From: Erwinia sorbitola
Lineage (GTDB): Bacteria; Pseudomonadota; Gammaproteobacteria; Enterobacterales; Enterobacteriaceae
Assembly (NCBI RefSeq): GCF_009738185.1
Contig: NZ_CP046509.1
Location: 2,793,501 to 2,857,500 of the forward strand
Length of the DNA: 64,000 nt
Direction of reading: 5' to 3'
Made by a program: the position numbers and the translations under genes. The stretch's first letter is position 1, and each line of letters starts with the position of its first letter. Shown here piece by piece: positions 60,459 to 64,000 of this stretch. A model generated the notes under the pieces. That model made no database searches. It was not told where the DNA came from and saw nothing but the letters and a program-made list of their open reading frames with translations.

Positions 60459-61055
60459 ATGCACAACCGTGTACGTAACATTCGTGAGCAGCTGCTCTCA
60501 GATAACTGGTATACCCTGAAAAAATACACCTTTGAACTGTTGCGCCGCGACGGCAGCTGGCAGGAGCAGAGCCGGGAATCTTACGATCGCGGCAATGGCG
60601 CGGTGGTGCTGCTTTATCACAAAAGCCGGCAAACCGTAGTGCTGACCCGACAGTTTCGCTTTCCCATTTTTATTAACGGTCATAACGGTTTTTTGATTGA
60701 AGCAACGGCTGGCCTGCTGGACAACGCCTCCCCTGAAGAGCGCATTATTGCGGAAGCAGAAGAAGAAACCGGTTTTCGCATCACTCACATTGAGAAAGTA
60801 TTCGAATCCTATATGAGCCCGGGTTCAGTAACCGAAAAACTCTTCTTTTTTATTGCTGAATACTCTGATGACGATCGTTATGGCAACGGCGGCGGTGTGG
60901 CTGCCGAGGGTGAGGATATTGAAGTGATCGAGTGGCCTTTTTCCCGTGCACTGGAGGCCATCCGCAGTGGCGAAATTATGGATGCCAAAACCATTATGCT
61001 GATACAGCATCTGGCACTTAATCATTTCTTCCAGGGGAACGAAGAGAGAGAGTAA
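60459..61055 (+). CDS. Nudix hydrolase, NudK-like (GDP-mannose pyrophosphatase type)
   Basis: The 198-residue protein resembles E. coli NudK (191 residues), which splits GDP-mannose. Shared segments are ILSDNWYTL-type start, SYDRGNGAVVLLYHK, the Nudix box region GLLDNASPEERIIAEAEEETGF, ESYMSPGSVTEKLFFFIAEY and EDIEVIEWPFSRAL. In the Nudix box the usual charged residue before EA is alanine (AEA instead of REX/KEA), a change also worth checking. It is 84 bp from the divergent DeoR-type gene and convergent with the OprB gene. Confidence 0.88.
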   Translation: MHNRVRNIREQLLSDNWYTLKKYTFELLRRDGSWQEQSRESYDRGNGAVVLLYHKSRQTVVLTRQFRFPIFINGHNGFLIEATAGLLDNASPEERIIAEAEEETGFRITHIEKVFESYMSPGSVTEKLFFFIAEYSDDDRYGNGGGVAAEGEDIEVIEWPFSRALEAIRSGEIMDAKTIMLIQHLALNHFFQGNEERE

Positions 61056-61098
61056 ACCCGGGGTCTGCGCGGGGCAATAAGTGCGCCGCGCTATACCC

Positions 61099-62439
61099 TC
61101 AAAAGGAAATATCCGCAGACAGGCCACCGATAAGCGCGTCATTCACCTGCCGCACGGCACCCGGTTTAGTCACCACCTGGAGGCTTGGCCGCAAGTTCAG
61201 CCAGCGCGTGGCCTTAACATTATAGTAAAGCTCGTAGTTCCACTCAGAACCCTGTTGCAGCGGCAAGTAAGATGGATCGTCATAGCTGCTGACGTCGTTG
61301 GCCGCGTTCTGGTCTCTGCGCATTTTGTTGTAGTCATTGTTAACATGAATTCGCGCCATACCAATGCCGATTTCATCACCCGGACGCGAATCAAACGGCC
61401 CTTTCCAGACCAGCGCCAGCGACTGATAGTTGTCCAGTTTTGCCGTACGGTGATCGTTCATAACATACTGGAAGCTGACGCTCAGGCCGCGGGTATTATC
61501 ACCTTTCATTGCGAACAGCTGCTGTTCGGCCATCAGATAACCGCCGTAAGCATGGCGTTGATGATGATAAGCGCCATCCTTCCATGAGTGATAATCACCG
61601 CCCTTAACGGAGCTGTAATACATCCCCAGCCGGTAATTCCCCAGCAGTTTGTCCTGCCCCAGACGCGGCTGCCAGCCAAGCTCCACCGGAATGAGGTTAC
61701 CCAGACCGTGGCCCATATCAAAACGGAACCCGTTAGCTTTTTGGAAGTTAGCGCGGTTTTGGTTATAGACACCCACCTGGAAATAGACATGCTGAGGCAG
61801 ATTAAGTTTAAACCGCCCGCCCCACTGGGATATCGGGCCATCGTACCAGCGGTCATTGCGCCAGTGGCCAGGCTGCCCGCCACCCATCGCCCAGTTTTCG
61901 AACATACCGACGCCGGAAGTAGCAAAATCTTCGTTGGTGGTAAGACGCCCCAGTTTCACCTCCAGCCAGTTATTAAACAGCTTTTGATTAATCCAGAACT
62001 GGGTCAGACGTAAATAGTCACCGCGTGCCGAAATGCCTTGCAGGTTAGATAATCCGCCAGCGCGAGGATCGTTAATGTAGGGTGTTAAATCCTTACCACT
62101 GCGGTTGTTCAGCGTGGCCTGAAATTCAGCGCCCTTCCAGTTGAGCAGCTTTTCGAGGTCAATCGTACTGCCAAACACCCACTGATCGGCATAGCGCATG
62201 GTGGTGCTGGAACGATAACCCCCCGCGAGGTTTGCGGCCGACTCCATATTATAGTCAATCTGGAATTTTACCCCTTCGTCTGCCAGATGCTTACGATATC
62301 CTCCCCAGTCGCCGAGCAACCATGGGGAGTCAGGGTCAAAAGGGGCAGCGCCAGCAAGCGCAGGGGAAACAAGAAAAGCAAAGCTGAACGAAATAAAGGT
62401 CAGGCACGTTTTAAGCGAGGTTCTGTAATTTATAGCCAT
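61099..62439 (-). CDS. OprB-family carbohydrate-selective porin
   Basis: The 446-residue protein is an outer-membrane porin of the OprB family. It starts with a signal peptide (about 29 residues, ending VSPALAGA), then SPWLLGDWGGYRKHLADEGVKFQIDYNMESAANLAGGYR, typical of OprB. The end NDALIGGLSADISF has the terminal phenylalanine expected for a BAM-recognised barrel. ATG 62439 is chosen because AGGAT is 8 bp upstream; the frame is open further up without support. OprB proteins let glucose and other sugars pass. It may work with the neighbouring sugar regulator, but this is inference. Confidence 0.9.
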   Translation of the reverse strand: MAINYRTSLKTCLTFISFSFAFLVSPALAGAAPFDPDSPWLLGDWGGYRKHLADEGVKFQIDYNMESAANLAGGYRSSTTMRYADQWVFGSTIDLEKLLNWKGAEFQATLNNRSGKDLTPYINDPRAGGLSNLQGISARGDYLRLTQFWINQKLFNNWLEVKLGRLTTNEDFATSGVGMFENWAMGGGQPGHWRNDRWYDGPISQWGGRFKLNLPQHVYFQVGVYNQNRANFQKANGFRFDMGHGLGNLIPVELGWQPRLGQDKLLGNYRLGMYYSSVKGGDYHSWKDGAYHHQRHAYGGYLMAEQQLFAMKGDNTRGLSVSFQYVMNDHRTAKLDNYQSLALVWKGPFDSRPGDEIGIGMARIHVNNDYNKMRRDQNAANDVSSYDDPSYLPLQQGSEWNYELYYNVKATRWLNLRPSLQVVTKPGAVRQVNDALIGGLSADISF

Positions 62440-62668
62440 GTTACGGATCCTGAAACATGTGGTTAGCAGCGAGGCAAACCGCCTCAGCCGGGGCAAATCA
62501 TTTACCCGGCGCTAATTAATCATATTCCTGGAGCGAAGCCTTTTTGAAAACGTGCGGAGCGAGCGCGGATCGCACGAGTGATACCCATAAATTTTCTCTG
62601 CAGCGACCTTGCATCCTGCCGTATAGCGACAACAATTAACTTTTACCAAAACAACCAGGAAGAAGCGA
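62440..62668. promoter_or_regulatory. Divergent region of the OprB-type porin gene and msyB
   Basis: This 229-bp gap should contain both promoters. A TTGCAT hexamer lies about 60 bp before msyB; no operator, repeat or small gene is convincing. Confidence 0.4.
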
Positions 62669-63067
62669 ATGAACCTGTATGCCACACTGGAAGAAGCCAT
62701 TGATATGGCTCGCGAAGAGTACCTTGCCGCCAACCCGGAGGTAGACGAAGAAGATGCTGTAGTGAACCAGTTCAATCTGCAAAAATATGTGATGCAGGAT
62801 GGGGACATTATGTGGCAGGCGGAGTTTCTCACCGATGACGGTGACGAAGGTGAGATTCTGGCAGTTCGCAGCGGTGAAGCTGCTCAGGCCATCTTTGAAG
62901 GTGATTTTGACGAGATGGAACTGCGCAACGAATGGTTACCGGAAAACACCCTGCACGAATGGGATGAAGGGGAATTCCAGCTTGAGCCTCCTGCCGACAG
63001 CGAAGAGGCAGAAGCAGCAGCGGAAGAGTGGGAAGATAATAATACCGATGCGGATAACCGCGCCTGA
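62669..63067 (+). CDS. msyB: Acidic protein MsyB
   Basis: MsyB is a very acidic protein that, when overproduced in E. coli, restores growth to certain secretion mutants (secY, secA). The 132-residue product matches E. coli (124 residues) at LYATLEEAIDMAREEYLAANP and NTLHEWDEGEFQLEPPADSEEA; the C terminus is longer and rich in Glu/Asp. AGGAAG precedes the ATG. It lies next to yceK and opgH, as in E. coli. Confidence 0.95.
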   Translation: MNLYATLEEAIDMAREEYLAANPEVDEEDAVVNQFNLQKYVMQDGDIMWQAEFLTDDGDEGEILAVRSGEAAQAIFEGDFDEMELRNEWLPENTLHEWDEGEFQLEPPADSEEAEAAAEEWEDNNTDADNRA

Positions 63068-63079
63068 GGATCGGTACCG

Positions 63080-63313
63080 TTATTCGTACGGACCGTGGCT
63101 GGCGTCGACAGGCAGTAGTAGCGTATCCACCACCAGCGACAGCGGCAGGTCGATAATCGTTATAAAGCGCCAGGCGGTATCGCGTACATCCCACTGCACA
63201 CCGGGATAATATTGATTGCCGTGCCCCTGTCCGGGCACGGCTCGGCTAATAATACTGCCGCAGCCGCTCAGTACCAGCACACTTACCGCTAACATCACAC
63301 CGCGTAAAAACAT
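63080..63313 (-). CDS. yceK: YceK/YidQ-type lipoprotein
   Basis: The 77-residue predicted lipoprotein has lipobox LSGC (Cys about 18) and the conserved body SIISRAVPGQGHGNQYYPGVQWDVRDTAWRFITIIDLPLSLVVDTLLLPVD, close to E. coli YceK (75 residues). ATG 63313 gives a normal signal peptide; a second ATG 18 bp downstream is possible. The role is unknown. It is transcribed towards msyB. Confidence 0.92.
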   Translation of the reverse strand: MFLRGVMLAVSVLVLSGCGSIISRAVPGQGHGNQYYPGVQWDVRDTAWRFITIIDLPLSLVVDTLLLPVDASHGPYE

Positions 63314-63400
63314 TATCACCACGTTATTCCCGAATAAAAAGCGCACTATTTTACCGTCTGCCGGATGCAGCACCATAGCATTGAATGCAAAAAAAACGTA

Positions 63401-63428
63401 AAAAAAAACCGGGGCACAAAGGCCCCGG
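63401..63428 (-). terminator. opgH terminator
   Basis: On the minus strand CCGGGGC, a 6-nt loop and GCCCCGG are followed by eight T, 18 bp after the opgH stop. Confidence 0.9.
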
Positions 63429-63446
63429 CTTTTGCAATTACCGCTG

Positions 63447-64000
63447 TTATTTTGCGTTGTTCAACGCCAGCGGATTCAGTTTCAACGTATGGTAATGATC
63501 TAACCAGTCGTGATACTTATCCGCGTTCTGCCACAGACGATAATGCATGCGCGAGAGAGTGACCGGGTCGCTTAACAGCGCCAGGCGCTGATCGCGATCC
63601 AGCTTCGCCGGAGACTCGCTGAGTGCCTGTTCGACACGGCGGTCACGGGCATAGTCGATAATATCGCTTTTCAGGTGACGCGAGGTCGCCATTGCGCTGG
63701 CCAGGGCGTTAAACGATGGATGGAACATGGCATGCATAAAGCCATCATCCAGTTCACGCTCACGGTTCAGCTCAACGTAACGATCGGTATCCTGCAACTC
63801 CTGCGGCGGGCTGAACTCTTCCGGTATCAGGAACAGTTTTCCGCGTTTGGAAGCCTGGCCGAGCGTACGACGGCTGGACCACACCGATACAAACGGTGAC
63901 AGGATCAGCGAGAAGACAATCGGCGACAGCCACCACAAGAAGTTAAGATCCAGCCAGCCCATACCACCCGCCCAGACCAGGCCAAGCAGCATCTGCGAAC
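63447..64000 (-). CDS. opgH: Glucans biosynthesis glucosyltransferase OpgH, C-terminal part (cut by window)
   Basis: The open frame runs through the window end, so the start lies outside. The visible 183 residues include two hydrophobic stretches (LLGLVWAGGMGW; LWWLSPIVFSLILSPFVSVWSS) and the cytoplasmic tail LFLIPEEFSPPQEL to NPLALNNAK, which are typical of the OpgH (MdoH) C terminus. OpgH makes the beta-1,2-glucan backbone of osmoregulated periplasmic glucans. The glycosyltransferase domain is outside the window. Confidence 0.93.
   Translation of the reverse strand, partial: SQMLLGLVWAGGMGWLDLNFLWWLSPIVFSLILSPFVSVWSSRRTLGQASKRGKLFLIPEEFSPPQELQDTDRYVELNRERELDDGFMHAMFHPSFNALASAMATSRHLKSDIIDYARDRRVEQALSESPAKLDRDQRLALLSDPVTLSRMHYRLWQNADKYHDWLDHYHTLKLNPLALNNAK

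Overview
This window is a conserved chromosomal core segment of a plant-associated Enterobacterales species, most likely Erwinia or a close relative. Gene order follows the E. coli mfd to opgH (mdoH) interval almost gene for gene, and most proteins can be recognised by direct resemblance to their E. coli orthologues. Signs that it is not E. coli or Salmonella are rhamnogalacturonan genes (rhiT-rhiN), a ProP-like symporter without its coiled coil, a signal-less amidase, an OprB-type porin cluster, ERIC elements and a REPIN-type tandem array. No rRNA, tRNA, CRISPR array, insertion sequence or prophage was seen.

Layout. 1-7.8 kb: the 3' part of mfd, then on the minus strand ycfJ, ndh (with an FNR-type box), ycfP, nagZ, thiK, lpoB, ycfL and hinT (envelope, peptidoglycan recycling, thiamine salvage, respiration). 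8.2-10.9 kb: rhiT-rhiN, a rhamnogalacturonide uptake and hydrolysis operon behind a KdgR-like box. 11-12.6 kb: ptsG with Mlc-like, CRP-like and SgrS-target sequences. 12.7-23.3 kb: the yceD-rpmF-plsX-fabH-fabD-fabG-acpP-fabF-pabC-mltG-tmk-holB-ycfH block (ribosome, fatty acid, folate, cell wall and DNA replication), minus strand. 23.4-25.8 kb: yceF and rluC, convergent, separated by an eight-copy 102-bp tandem repeat. 25.8-30.1 kb: rne with its long regulatory leader, which carries an ERIC element.

30.4-42.2 kb: the flagellar flg cluster. flgBCDEFGHIJ and flgKL are on the minus strand, flgA and flgMN on the plus strand, with FlhDC-type and sigma-28 promoter sequences visible. 42.2-47.9 kb: murJ, mviM, yceH, rimJ, grxB and yceB; mdtH, which sits between rimJ and grxB in E. 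coli, is absent. 48-52.7 kb: an AmiD-like amidase, pyrC, LexA-boxed dinI, a small unknown gene, bssS and solA. 52.8-64 kb: a proP-like gene, yceJ-yceI, trhO, lpxL, mdtG, an accessory DeoR regulator/Nudix/OprB trio, msyB, yceK and the 3' end of opgH.

The most unusual structure is the array at 24.0-24.85 kb. Each 102-bp unit carries two REP-like palindromes in inverted orientation with GTAG tags on the outside (REPIN architecture), and its spacer resembles the 3' codons of the adjacent yceF gene. Other points worth checking are four helically phased TGTCA repeats (Pho-box-like) upstream of the proP-like gene, the LexA box buried in a 15-bp-arm perfect inverted repeat touching the dinI ribosome-binding site, and a peptidoglycan amidase with no export signal. 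All identifications are by reading; no database search was run.
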